Program-made: the position numbers and the translations under genes
Shown: one piece after another, positions 1 to 11,624 of the stretch
Position numbering within the stretch: position 1 is the stretch's first letter
Layout of the letters: each line of letters opens with the position of its first letter
Assembly: GCF_901709675.1 (NCBI RefSeq)
Contig: NC_051096.1
Location: 6,351,001 to 6,415,000 of the forward strand
Length of the DNA stretch: 64,000 nt
Source: Syngnathus acus
Taxonomy: Eukaryota > Chordata > Actinopteri > Syngnathiformes > Syngnathidae
Direction of reading: 5' to 3'
The notes under the pieces: model-generated
Seen by the model: the letters and a program-made list of their open reading frames with translations, nothing else
What the model was told of the DNA's origin: nothing
The model's database searches: none

Positions 1-15
1 TCTGCTGGCTTTCAG

Positions 16-998
<983 letters not shown>

Positions 999-1776
999 CG
1001 TGCCGGCGTGCCCCGGAGGGAAAAACGGTGACTGAAGCTGCCCGAGTTGGCTGGACGGGTGCGACGGAGTCCAGGGGTTGGACGACGAGGTGTTACCAAC
1101 GCTCATCTCAGGGGTCAAAGGTTATTTTAGAAGCCTACCAAAACATCCAGCCCCTCCACGCCTCACTTGAACGTTCAAGTGTGGCTTAGAGAACCCCCCC
1201 CCCCCCCACTTCCTCCTCCTCCTACTCCTCTTCGCTAAACCTCCACCAACCTCACCTCTCTGCATCACTGTAGGACTGTATCGGAGGGCTCCCATCGACG
1301 TCATCTTGCCCTCGCGTGTACGTACCCCTCGACCGCTCTCCTCCCTCAAGGGCGTGTCTATCTCTTTTTTTTTCCTCCCCCCCTCCTCCCCCATTTTTTA
1401 TTTTTTTGCAACACGAAGAAATGAGGATCCCCCTCCTATCACCTCTTTGGTGTGGTACCTCGAACCCGACAAAGATGTTTTGGTTGACTTCAGATTTGGT
1501 TGATACTTTTCAGTGTTTAATTGGTTAATGAAGCTTTCTCATGAGTTGAAAGGAAGAAAAAAAAAAGGCATTGCTCTCACGGTCCTAGTGGGACCGCCAG
1601 AGGTTTATTTTGGGGGGAGAGTTGGCTCAAATTGGTAGGGCCGCGTTTAGGGGAAAGATTGTTTGAGGCCAGGACCCCTGAAGGGGTGGATTATAAACTG
1701 GGTGTCCTGCCCGGCGAATAAAAGTGGCATTTTATAAATTCGGATGCATTTTATAGATAGTGCTAAATAAATAGAT

Positions 1777-1832
1777 GAATATATATAAATATATACATCC
1801 AATATATATATATATATCTATATATATATTTA
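1777..1832. repeat. AT-dinucleotide-rich microsatellite
   Basis: Imperfect (AT)n / ATATAA tract inside the igf2bp3 3' UTR. Confidence 0.8.
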
Positions 1833-1923
1833 GAGGTGAGGGCAGCGCCGTGACTGACACTTTGGGGAATGGTGCTGAAATGCTGCTGCCCAGTTAAACC
1901 AATTTAATATGCATTTTACTTAA

Positions 1924-3095
1924 CTACCTCAGGATCTAGTACCTCAGAAGAGAAAAAAACAAATGATTATATATAACTATATAAGAAAAAAAAATGTTCC
2001 TTTCTTTTTTTTTTATTTTGCTTTTGTGGTATTTTGTATACTTTATAAAGCTGATAGTCTTTGAACATTTTTATTTTTTTAAGAAAAAAATTTAAAATTT
2101 TGGTCGGCTGCCAACTGACCCTTGCCTTCAACTCTAGTGCTTTATGGTGGCATTGTACATGTGTGTGAGTGACTAAAGATGACCCTGTACATAACGTCTA
2201 TTTGTACATAGCAGCCCCAGAGCCGGAGTTGGCACGCCTCAGCTGGCGGCTGACACCAACGAGTATCCAGAGAGAATCGCCTCAGTTTTTTCCCCCCTGA
2301 GGGTCCAACCATCTCTTTTTTTTGAAGAACATTACAAAACACCATGCCAATCAATGCCAACCGTACAGTACACCATCACAGCAATGCCGTTTAGTTTTGC
2401 GATTGACTTTATCGGGAATGGTACTTTTAATTTGTCCATGTACTTAGAATTCCGTTCCGTGGTCCGGGCGGGGGTTTAGATCGAGCAGGGTGGACTCCAA
2501 ACGCGCCCCAACCCGACCAGCTTAGCAAATCAAGCCTACGTTAACGTCGATCACTGCATGGTGAGGGTAGGGGGAGTCGCACTGATGGATGCGTTTTTTT
2601 TTTTGAGTTGCTAAAACATGATTTGAACGTTCTGTGACCCGCAAGTGTTTTTTGTTTTCCGTGACACAGACTGACTTTTGGAGGGATAACGAAGTACAAA
2701 AACTCGACTCGGTTAAAAAAGAAAGAAAAAAAAAATCGATTTTCATTTGTGTCTTCATGCCGAATGTAAATAATGTTGATTGTGGTAGAAGTTGAGTGTA
2801 TCCATGCTTCCACAGTAGAACGCCGTCTACCTCAGCTAAAGGGGGCGGGGTGGGGGCGGCTGTTGTGCCATTTAAGCGTGCTCCCCGCCCCTCCCTGCCC
2901 CCAACTGAGCGCCAGCGCGCACGTATACCTCAGACCACCACCCTCCCCTTCCACAACACTTTTTTGTTTCCACACGGGCGCGCCATACCTAACATCTCGC
3001 TTAACTGAGTGGCACAAGTGATACTTAAAAAGACCCCCCCCCCCCAAACCTCCACGCCCCCTTTTTTCTCTCCGCAGTTTGTTTTGATCTACCTC
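1924..3095 (+). promoter_or_regulatory. Cluster of five let-7 seed matches in igf2bp3 3' UTR
   Basis: CTACCTCA (8-mer site) occurs at 1924-1931 and 2827-2834. TACCTCA (7-mer-A1) occurs at 1940-1946 and 2926-2932. CTACCTC (7-mer-m8) occurs at 3089-3095. All are on the sense strand of the 3' UTR and downstream of the proximal poly(A) signal at 1717, so only the long isoform would carry them. IGF2BP1/2/3 are established let-7 targets in vertebrates, which fits. Confidence 0.7.
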
Positions 3096-3793
3096 TTTAG
3101 ACAAGTATTTGAAGTAGAGGCATTCTATTTGTTAGAATTTAATCGCTCTCCCTCCCTCGCATATGAATGAAAACATAAACTAAAAAAAAAACATGTACTC
3201 TTTAGAATTGAGAAAATTTATCGAAAGTGATCAAAAAAAAATATTTTCAGTATTTATATGTACTCTTTTTTTGGCTTAATTGAACTCCTCCGACCATCAC
3301 CATGTCTTTCTGCTTTCTCTTTTTGGTGGTGTGGCTTCCTTGTATTTGAACTTTTTGCTTTTTTTTTTTTTTTTTTTGTGAAAAAAGGAAAGGTCAAATC
3401 ACCAGTTTTGATTGTGCTTTCAATAGTTGATGAGGAAATGCAGTTTTGCTTTTTAAAGGGCCTGCCTTTTTTTTCTTAAATTGTAAGTCTACAAAATAGA
3501 TACAAGTGCTGTCTTGTTTCCTTTGTCTTTCACAAATGCTACTCAATTGCTGATATTATTATTTTTTTTTTCTTGGTAGCCATTTTCTTCTGTTAGCATT
3601 TCTTGGCTGTGTAACATTCTCTTATGGGACTGATTTCAGGGATCGGGGTCCTCCCCCTCCCTCTTTTTATTTGGGAAAGAGCTCTAACTACAGCATGAAA
3701 ATCCCTTTTCCCACCTCCCCCCATCTGCAAACATGCTTGTGCCCCATCACCTCCCACTCACACAGTTCCACTTGTCAAATGCCTCTGAATAAA

Positions 3794-4300
3794 GGACAAA
3801 AAAAATAATTTTGGTTGCCTAACGTCTTTTCTATTGGCTAGATGTCTTCATCTTTGTATTGGAGATCATATTGCCCCTTTAATTTTAAATCAAATGATTC
3901 CTTTGCATATCGAATGCCCAAATTGCAAGCAAAAGTGGCTTCCACAGGATGGATGCATAGGTAGCACGTGTTTGAATGATCCTGGATTTATAACCGTAAT
4001 TAAATGCAAGCACATTTCTCTGGAGATTTGTTACTTGGCAGCTTTTATTAGTCATCACATTCTTGTTAATGTCGAATTATTAGTTCAAGCTTGACTGCTT
4101 TACACTTAATGTTAGAATCTCTTGAAACGCCATATTGCATAATGTATTCCTTGCAAAATGATTACGTACAGTGATTTCCTCTCTGACATCAGCCAACAGC
4201 TCAACACACACACTTTATGATCGTTAATGTCATCTTTAGAGTTTAATGGCGTCTTTGATATGCAATGGATTTACCATTAACTGCTATGACAGAAGGGCAC
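3794..4300 (-). other. Convergent igf2bp3/gpnmb intergenic region and gpnmb 3' UTR
   Basis: About 500 bp separate the distal igf2bp3 poly(A) signal from the gpnmb stop codon. On the minus strand an AATAAA (TTTATT at 4044-4049 on the plus strand) is the best poly(A) signal for gpnmb and would give a 3' UTR of about 250 nt. No coding sequence is seen. Confidence 0.5.
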
Positions 4301-7300
4301 CTAGAGGGGATGTCTCTCGGTCAGCAGGTGATGACGCTCCTCGTTTGAGGGAAACAGCGTCCCCTTCAAGTGCATCACGCGTCCTGCAACCCCAGTGCGT
4401 CTGTCGGCATCCTCCAACAGCGACCTACGGATGGGTCGGTACACCTTGTAGCGTCTGGAAAGAGAAGAAAAATGTGTTGCATGTCATCACAGGTCGGCTA
4501 CTTTTTTTCCTTTTGAAATTAGATTTTATCTTTATCGATATTGCTATTTCACTTACCTGTAAACTACACATGCAATCAATGCAAAGAAGGCTACCAATAG
4601 AGCACTTGCAGTGAGGACCACCTCAGTAGTATGAGGGTTCTTGGAATCTACAGAAGGGGAAATTGTCCATTAACATTTTGCATATCTCTAACACTTTCTC
4701 TGTCACTCACCAGGAGTCCCTTGCAACTTGTTGATGGTGACGGTGGTGCTGGTCAGGGTCAGGCTACGAGAGTCCTCCAGCGTAATGTTGACGCAGTAGG
4801 TCCCCGGCTGCGGAAATGTTCTCCGAAGGTTCACCTCGCACTTTGCAGAAGGAGGAACGTCATTGCACATGATGCTGTCCACCCAAGTGCACGTAGGGTC
4901 CGAAACGATGGTGCAGGCTGACTTGGGGACGCTGAAGACGAGGTAAGACTTGAACTCTACTTGGGCAGTGATTCTTTTACCGCTAGAGATAAGGTAACAC
5001 ACACACCTGCCGAGGCATTTTACCAGGAAGCTGATGTCAGTCTTGGTGACTCTGGCAGCCAACACGTCAACAATGCGACTGTTGGCCTTGCTCTTGAGTG
5101 GATGCTTGGGCTCTGTGGGGGAAAAAAAAAAAAAAAAAAAGCGACGCAAATGCCAATTGCGATGTCAGAGAGCCTCTATTCTCTAGGATCGGAATCGGCG
5201 TGTCATTTGCAAACCCTATATATAGGTTCATCTTATCGTTTTTGTGTATTTTATGTTTATTTGTATATTTATCTTCATTCATATTTATAATTATAATTAT
5301 ATTCATAGGTATATGTATAGTTTAACATAAATATAATTATATTTATATTTATAGACAGAGCAATTCAAAACATCTATTTACCATCACTCCACATGGTTAT
5401 GTACAAATTGATGATAAATGGATGTTTTGAATTGCTCTGTCGCCCTCTCGTGGTAAAGATTTGAAACACATGCTTAATCCATTAAAAATAGAAATAAAAA
5501 AAAGAATAAGTAAAAATACAAACTATAAATATAAATAAATATTAAAATATACAAATAGCAATATGAAATATTTATAATTCTATTTATATTTATAGACAGA
5601 GCAATTCAAAACATCTGTTTACCATCACTCCACTTGGTTATGTACAAATTGATGATAAATGGATGTTTTGAATTGCTCTGTCGCCCTCCTGTGGTAAAGA
5701 TCTGAAGCACATGCTTAAACCATTAAAAATAAATCCCAATAAAAAAGAATGAGTAAAAATACAACTATAACTATAAATAATTATTAAATATACAAATAGC
5801 AATACAAAATATTTCTAAGTATATTCGTTTGTTAAAATTATAAAAGTTTATATTTATATTTATAGACATGGCAATGCAAAACATCTATTTACCATCACTC
5901 CACTTGGTTATGTACAGATTGATGATAAATGGATGTTTTGAAATGCTCTGTCGCCCTCTTGTGGTAAAGGTCTGAAGCACATGCTAAAACCATTAAAAAT
6001 AAAAATAATATATTTTAATATTGATTTATATTTATAGTTTGTATTTTTACTTATTCGTTTTTTATTTATTTATTTGTACTTTTTATTTTTAATGGTTTAA
6101 GCATGCTTATAAACCGATAAAACTGCAAACTCCTGACCCAGACCCATTCTGACACTTACCGATGATACTGATGTTACCCACAAAGATTCCGTGCACATAG
6201 CGGAAACACTCCTTGTCCTCGAGCACACGTTTGGCACGAAGCGAAGCAAAGGGGGTCGACTCTGGGGTCACGCTGGAACCGATGAACGGGAAGGTTTCTG
6301 TGGTGGGTAAGCCCGTTGTCATGGTGACAGGAGATGAGGTGGGTATCGCTGAGATGGTTGAAAGAAGTGAGATGTTTACATGAAGTTGTGGGACTTGCAG
6401 GCATGTTTAGGGTACATGCAAATTAGCTTCCTTGGGTTTTCAATGCTCACCTCGGGGGGTCGTCATTATGGGTGGTGGAGACGTGGGGCGCTCTAAAAGT
6501 GGAATAAAAACATGACCACCAAGAACAATCATTAGCAACAATTTGTAATTATTCTAAAGACAAAAAAAATCGAATTTATAGCATTGTTACCAGTTGGGGG
6601 TGGTGTGGATGTTGTCGGCATGGACGTGGCGGGAGCAGGCGGACACTCTGCCGGAAACGCCGCCTCCACCACCAACTTGACGCTCATGTTGCCGACCGTG
6701 CTGTAGGCGTGCGTGGTCACGTCGCGATGGGTCACCACCTGGTTGCCGTCCCTAAAGTCCCACATATAGTCGACGGCCGCCGCCGTCTTTAAGTAACCGC
6801 TGGGGTCGTGGAGATGCACTCGGAAGACTACATCCTCGCCTCGGAAGAACACGTTATCGGCTGACTGGTTGACAGCAGACTTCTGGAAGATGTCCACTGC
6901 CACTGGAATCAAATCTTCGCACAGAGAGCATTCTTGATTAGAAAGTTTCTAGTTCTCTTTAAATTCTCGTATAAATGAAAAAGTGTATTCTACCTGTGAC
7001 GAAGAAAATGGTGTTGTCACTACTCAAGGGACTGTACTTCCTGCGCTCACGTTTACGATACACCATGACCTCCATGACCTCTGCTCCGAAAGGGATACTG
7101 GAGGTGTTGAGGGACAGACTGGAAGAGTGGCCGTCACATGACTCAAAATATTGCCCTGAATCAAGAAAAAAAAAAGAAAAAGATTTAAACAAGGGTGTGT
7201 AGACTTTTTATAGCCACTATGACCGTGAAAGGAATACGATGACGTGTGTGGAGGCGTCTCACCCATCGTGTGCCAGACGTAGACGTAGTTTTTGCGCCTC

Positions 7301-8237
7301 CAGTCGTTACTCTGAGGGAAGGGCTTCCCGTCAGGGAACACGTTGCATTTGGTCGCGTCCGGGCATTTGCCAAAGCCGTAATCGTCAATCCAGGACGTCC
7401 AGTGGAAGACGTAGCCTGAGCGTATTTGTCCATTGGCTGCAATAAAGCAAAGTCTTTTGAAGCGCTCTTCTGAAAGTGTGTTGCGAAGGCCCGGCGGGGC
7501 CTTTTGAGCAGCAGCACCTGAGGCCTCCAGCTCCGTACCGTCGTCACAGTGCTCGTCCCACACCAGCTCCCCGCTGTCGTCCTCCTTCTGGCACGGGGGA
7601 TACTCCAGCTTGGCCGTGAATGTGATGACGGAACCGTTGAGTGCGGGGCTGTCGCTGGTGAGACGCACTGTGGGTTTACCTCCTGTGACATCAGTTCAAC
7701 ACTTTATCAGAATCAATCTACGCTTGCACGATATCGTGACCAGCAGAACACGCTCATCCACAAGATGGCGCAAAATAAAATGAACTCGCCTCGTCTTCTC
7801 ATGAGCTCCTTGGGTTTGGGTTTCATGGGCGGGTAGAGGTAGTCGTCCCACGGGGCGCTGTCGGGATTCCAGCCGGGGATGCTTGGAATGGGAAAAGGAG
7901 ACTTTCCTGGGGGGATGTGCTTGTGGGGGAACATGTCAGCATATGCTGGAGAAAGAAATTGTTCATACTTGTTAAGACAAAAAAAAATAACTTCAGCGGA
8001 ATCTCAGCTAATGAAACTCATGAGACTCTGGAATAGTCTCATAGAATAGATGGAGGACATCATCACTGTCAAATCGCAAATATTTAAAGTGTTATTTTCT
8101 GTACCAATCAAAATGAAGAGTATTAAATACACTCATTTAAAAACAGTAACCGCTAAAAATATCTTACTTTTGCGTCCATCCGCTTGAGAGACAAAATAGA
8201 TGCATGCCAGCAATAAAATATATGTCAAGACTCCCAT
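4301..8237 (-). CDS. gpnmb: Glycoprotein NMB (GPNMB/osteoactivin), complete, 12 exons
   Basis: Exons from 5' to 3' on the minus strand: 8168-8237, 7790-7945, 7518-7682, 7263-7436, 6994-7155, 6591-6914, 6451-6492, 6160-6348, 5007-5112, 4711-4931, 4557-4647, 4301-4454. Sum 1854 nt, 617 aa (human about 570). A signal peptide (MGVLTYILLLACIYFVSQA) is followed by the N-terminal domain, a PKD domain in the 324-nt exon (about 250-335; YMWDFRDGN), a short Pro/Thr-rich linker, the Cys-rich KRG region (CTIVSDPTC), a transmembrane helix (about 545-565) and a 50-residue tail. The tail keeps a hemITAM-like YRPI and an acidic dileucine signal (E606RHHLL) for lysosomal/melanosomal sorting. GPNMB is a type I membrane glycoprotein of macrophages, pigment cells and bone cells. 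GPNMB rather than PMEL: no RPT repeats, and synteny with igf2bp3. The intron after 7790 uses a GC donor. No RGD is seen at the place where human has one. Confidence 0.95.
5338..6112. repeat. Triplicated palindromic element in gpnmb intron
   Basis: Three related units lie in the intron between the 5007-5112 and 6160-6348 exons. Each has an inverted repeat of about 19 bp (arms 5356-5374/5421-5439, 5597-5615/5662-5680, 5867-5885/5932-5950; core CAGAGCAATTCAAAACATC) around a conserved loop of about 46 bp. Copies 1 and 2 have perfect arms; copy 3 has mismatches. Each is followed by a CGCCCTCnnGTGGTAAAG tail and an A-rich segment ending in a CCATTAAAAAT motif. Periods are 241 and 270 bp. At 6030-6112 part of the A-rich segment reappears in inverted orientation. 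It is best read as a locally amplified non-autonomous element. No transposase is present. Confidence 0.8.
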
Positions 8238-8385
8238 CTTCCAAAAAAAAAAAAAAAAAAGTAAAGTAGTCCTTCTGCTTGAGTTCAGACGTGATGTTCT
8301 CCCTCTCTCCTGCTCGTCCTGCTGCGATTTGGCTGTTTGTTTGCTTGTGGGCAATAATTGAATCTGGTGCTGGTGAGCACATTGA

Positions 8386-8393
8386 CATGTGAC
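8386..8393 (-). promoter_or_regulatory. M-box/E-box-like site upstream of gpnmb
   Basis: CATGTGAC on the plus strand reads GTCACATG on the gene strand, about 150 bp upstream of the gpnmb ATG. GPNMB is an established MITF/TFE3 target, so an E-box here is plausible, but a single short motif is weak evidence. Confidence 0.35.
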
Positions 8394-9106
8394 GCTGCTT
8401 AACGAGACGCATCTCATCCCTCATTAGAGTGCGTGAGGCAAGCAAGTCATGAGGAGTGGGGGAGCTTCCTCTTTTCTTCTGTCTACTTTTGAAGAAGAAT
8501 GCATGGCTGGACTGCAACCTTTTATGACACCGTCCACGGGATTATGACTTTACTTTACTGACCCAACGGTGGGCCAAAGATTGTTGCACCACAGAAGCTC
8601 AAAAGCAGAAGGAAAGCGTCCAAACTGTCTGTCATCCAACGTGATTGTCATCATTGTTTCAGCGTTGCTACCACTCACAAGGTCTTGGCCCAAATTTATT
8701 TTCATTTTAAAGGTCAAAGAAAAAGCAGCACATTAAGTAAGCCAAAGCAGTCATCATGACAGGTCACCGGGGGGCGCTAGTGTGCAAAAGATAAAGGTTG
8801 CCTTGGTGGACGTGACGTCAGACCTGCAGGTGAATTGGAAACAGGTGTGCACAGGTGAGTCATGAAGTGCGGGTGTGGCAACATGGCGAGTGCGTCGCCT
8901 TTTTCAGCACACGAGGAACCTACTGCACCCACCAGCCATCAAGCGGGGTTCTACTGGTCAACAAAGCATCTTAAAATTTATGGTTTAGTGGATGTCCATG
9001 TTTTGTTTGTGACTGAAGCAGACAAGAAGACACCAGTGTGATTAATTTAAGCTCTTTATTTATGATCACCAATAAACAAAGTAACAAATAAACTGCACTC
9101 GAGTGT

Positions 9107-9115
9107 GTCACGTGA
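9107..9115. promoter_or_regulatory. CLEAR-like E-box upstream of gpnmb
   Basis: GTCACGTGA matches nine positions of the palindromic CLEAR element GTCACGTGAC recognised by TFEB/TFE3/MITF. It lies about 0.87 kb upstream of the gpnmb start. CACGTG is expected by chance roughly every 4 kb. Confidence 0.35.
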
Positions 9116-9189
9116 GTCTTCAATTTTAGGTTGGAGTGCAGTCACAAGGTCCAGCGGGGACGTCAGCCTTTGACCACTTCCCAAGCAAT

Positions 9190-9745
9190 GCTGTCCTTGG
9201 TTCAGCAGACATGGGTTCGATCCACACACTAAGCCCTATTTCCTCTATTTAGTAAATTGAGGACAGTCTGAGATTCGAAATTGTTTCTTCTGAACACAAG
9301 GCAAAAACTTTACCCAAACAGGGATCTTAAGGTCGATTTAGTAAATGTATTTATTGTGCCTGAAATACGCAAAAATACTACGAAATTTTCACGTCAAAGT
9401 GGCAAAGACTTTACCTGGTGTTCAGAAGACCTGGGTTCGAGACCCATTGGGAGTACCTTTTGTATATCAAACAGAGATACATGAGTCTCGGACTCGAGGC
9501 AGAAACTTTACATAATAGGCAAAACAGGGATCTTGCTCTCATTAGTCGATTTAGTATATGTAGTGTTGTCCAATACATGTGCCTGAGAATCGAACTCGAG
9601 TCTCCGGAACACCAGGCAAAAGCTTAACCCGATCGACCACCTGTAACTCAACAACATTTCGGACGCTCCTTGACATGCCAGGTGGTTGTCGAGTGGTTTA
9701 CGACATTGCCTAATGAAAACGAAATGCGGGTTCGAGCCCAGCCCC
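9190..9745. repeat. Patch of degenerate tRNA-like sequences on both strands
   Basis: Four matches to the pol III B-box (GWTCRANNC) fall within about 520 bp: 9215-9223 (+), 9435-9443 (+), 9587-9595 (-) and 9730-9738 (+). Around them is a recurring tRNA-like core (GCCTGGTGTTCnGnAGACCTGGGTTCGA), with further eroded copies near 9265-9300 (-) and 9490-9510 (-). The best A-box-like stretches are the minus strand of about 9615-9640 (GGTGGTCGATCGGGTTAAGC) and 9683-9702 (+). None folds into an obviously intact tRNA, so I call them SINE or tRNA-pseudogene remnants. Confidence 0.55.
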
Positions 9746-9805
9746 CCCTTGAACTTGTGTACTCACCTTTTATCTATGCGGATTTTCATTTTTTTTTTTT
9801 TCTTC

Positions 9806-9860
9806 GATGACGTCATCACCGGAACACTATAAAAGTCGGGCAAACGAAGCAGTCAGTTTT
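9806..9860 (+). promoter_or_regulatory. CRE + TATA core promoter
   Basis: A perfect palindromic CRE (TGACGTCA, 9808-9815, within GATGACGTCATC) is followed 12 bp later by TATAAAAG (9828-9835). An initiator-like TCAGTTTT lies near 9855, about 27 bp downstream of the TATA box. The spacing is what a functional CREB/ATF-responsive pol II promoter would show. A splice donor (ATGTGAGT) follows at 9945. Confidence 0.65.
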
Positions 9861-11422
9861 GCACGCCGCCTCTGACGGAGAGGAGTCCTCCTCCACCTGC
9901 AGCTCTGCACGCATTTCCACCAGCTCATCTAAAACTTCGATTATGTGAGTATTCTCTTTTTTAGACACAAGGTAAGTACAAATGACACTTTCTTGCTTGC
10001 TTTTAAGACCTAACTGCTTTTGCTCACTTTTAACGTTGAGTTTCTCTTTTTGACTTGCTCACAGCGTGCTAAGGTGCAAGCTAAATTTTAGACGTGCGTT
10101 GGCAATGGACGCCTTAAATTGCACCAAAAAGCATTCATTTGCCATCTGGACGCCGGCGCTGTTACCTCAAGGTAAGTAGACAAAACAATTCACATTCAAA
10201 CAGAATGAAACAAATGCATAATAATGCATATGCGTTTTAATTGTCTTCTTTTGTCTGCAGGTGAGAGTCTTCAAATTGAGCCTGAACTACCTATGCGTTT
10301 CAAAGTGGATAATGCTTATCTCTTTTCTGTCCACAGGCCTGTATCTGCAACACAACGACCAGATTGACTACAAAATGGCAGAATTTCAGTTTTTATATGA
10401 AATATATCAAAGTTACTAAATCAAGTAATGTTCTTTTTCTTTGTCTGCAGGCTCCAAAAGCTGTCATTGGTGTGGCTTCATGAGACATTTGCATGTCTTC
10501 TCTTAACATGCCCACCAAATGTAGCATAGCTAAGCCAAACCAGCTCACAAGGCTGTCAGTTTAAAAGTAGAATACTTACTTTTTTACCGTGTCTTTCAGG
10601 CCAGCAAGCTGTGCACATTCAGCCATGCACAAATGTTTGCAAAGTTTACTCCAGCAGGTGACACAATCACGATTCAAGTGGCAACAGCTCAGTGGCCTAG
10701 TGGTAGAGTGTCCGCCCTGAGACTGGAAGGTTGTGGGTTCAAACCCCGGCCGGCCGGGTCATACCAAAGACTATAAAAATGGGACCCATTGCCTCCCTGC
10801 TTGGCACTCGGCATTAAGGGTTGGAATTGGGGGGTTAGATCACCAACTGATTCCCGAGCGCGGCACCGCTGCTGCTCACTGCTCCCCTCTCCCCCAGGGG
10901 ATGGATTAAAATCACACGGGGATGGGTTCAATGCAGAGGACAAATTTCACCACACCCAGGTGTGTGTGTGACGATCATTGGGACTTTTAACTTTAACAGG
11001 CGCGCTGAAGTCATTAAGCGTGTCTTCCCGCTTTTGTCCACTAGGTGATGCCAAAGGACCGGGTTCTTGCCGCATGGATCTTCCCCGGTGAAGAAAAAGC
11101 TTATCTCCAAGGTTTGAACCTGTTGAAAATACAAATTGGATGAATCCAAGTACTTAACACTTGGTTGTTCTAGGTGCAGGGCATCAGATAAAGTTGTGAT
11201 CAACTTCCTGTCTAAAATGCAGCCAGGTTTCACACACTACCAAACCCTGTTGCATATTTTATTTAAAAGAATTGCCTGCCTTTTTCCCTCTCGATGCAGT
11301 TCAGTTCCAGTAAAAATGCCGTCTAGGACTTGGTCACCATGATCCTCCACCTGCTAGGCAAAGACATTCTCCAAAAAGGTCCTCAAAGCTGCCTCTATTG
11401 TCAGTACTGACATTGAAATAAA
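9856..11422 (+). ncRNA. Probable spliced transcript of unknown identity (lncRNA or very small protein gene)
   Basis: Downstream of the CRE/TATA promoter there is a series of small candidate exons with good splice borders: about 9856-9944, 10065-10171, 10337-10424, an acceptor at 10451, 10600-10657, 11045-11111, 11174-11226, and a last exon from 11300 ending near AATAAA 11417-11422. The first ATG in a good context (GGCAATGG, 10105) opens only short frames. Joining 10065-10171 to 10337-10424 gives 49 codons; joining 10065-10171, 10600-10657, 11174-11226 and 11300 onward gives about 63 codons. I do not recognise either product. A regulated non-coding transcript or a fast-evolving peptide gene are both possible. 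The exon set is tentative. Confidence 0.4.
10686..10996 (+). mobile_element. tRNA-derived SINE
   Basis: The 5' part is tRNA-like, with an A-box (TGGCCTAGTGGTAGAGTG) and B-box (GGTTCAAACCCC). A body follows (GCACCGCTGCTGCTCACTGC, GGGGATGGATTAAAATCACA, CAAATTTCACCACACCCAGG), then a tail ending ...GACGATCATTGGGACTTTTAACTTTAA. This layout is familiar from abundant teleost SINEs. It sits in what would be an intron of the preceding transcript and is well preserved, suggesting a fairly recent insertion. Confidence 0.8.
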
Positions 11423-11624
11423 CTTACAAAAGTGACGCTTGATTGTTCCCCTCGTTTATGTGCAGGTGTCTGTCCTGTCGAGTCTTTGCAACATTTTAGG
11501 AGCTTGGCCTGCTGTTGGTCGTCTGAGGTTCGAGTCTACAGTTAAAAATAAAGTCAACCAAAACTGAGTCATTGTGGCTGTTCCTTTTCATTTCAGAGTC
11601 CAGGTCCACAAATTGGAAAGCCCT

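Larger units (their letters stand above)
999..3793 (+). other. igf2bp3: igf2bp3 3' UTR with at least two poly(A) signals
   Basis: About 2.8 kb of non-coding sequence follows the stop codon. AATAAA hexamers at 1717-1722 and 3788-3793 are candidate proximal and distal poly(A) signals, the latter followed by an A-rich stretch. The region is rich in T and A homopolymers and has an AT dinucleotide tract near 1780-1830. No open reading frame with gene-like character is present. A long, miRNA-regulated 3' UTR is typical of IGF2BP genes. Which poly(A) site is used cannot be told from sequence. Confidence 0.75.
8238..9189. other. gpnmb upstream region, no gene seen
   Basis: The interval upstream of the gpnmb start has no coding exon I recognise. 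A poly(A/T) tract lies just 5' of the ATG. Two E-boxes of the MITF/TFE type (separate entries) are the only regulatory candidates I can support. Confidence 0.4.

Noticed and set aside
4703-5149. Single long minus-strand open frame across two gpnmb exons
   Set aside because: It reads through a 75-bp intron; the GPNMB family sequence CLGS-VPKSAC is restored only by splicing 5007 to 4931.
7024-7682. Continuous minus-strand frame through gpnmb exons 3-4
   Set aside because: Includes an 81-bp in-frame intron (7437-7517) with good GT-AG borders; the extra residues have no counterpart in GPNMB.
10686-10760. Functional tRNA gene
   Set aside because: A- and B-boxes are present but continue into a SINE body; the acceptor stem does not close.
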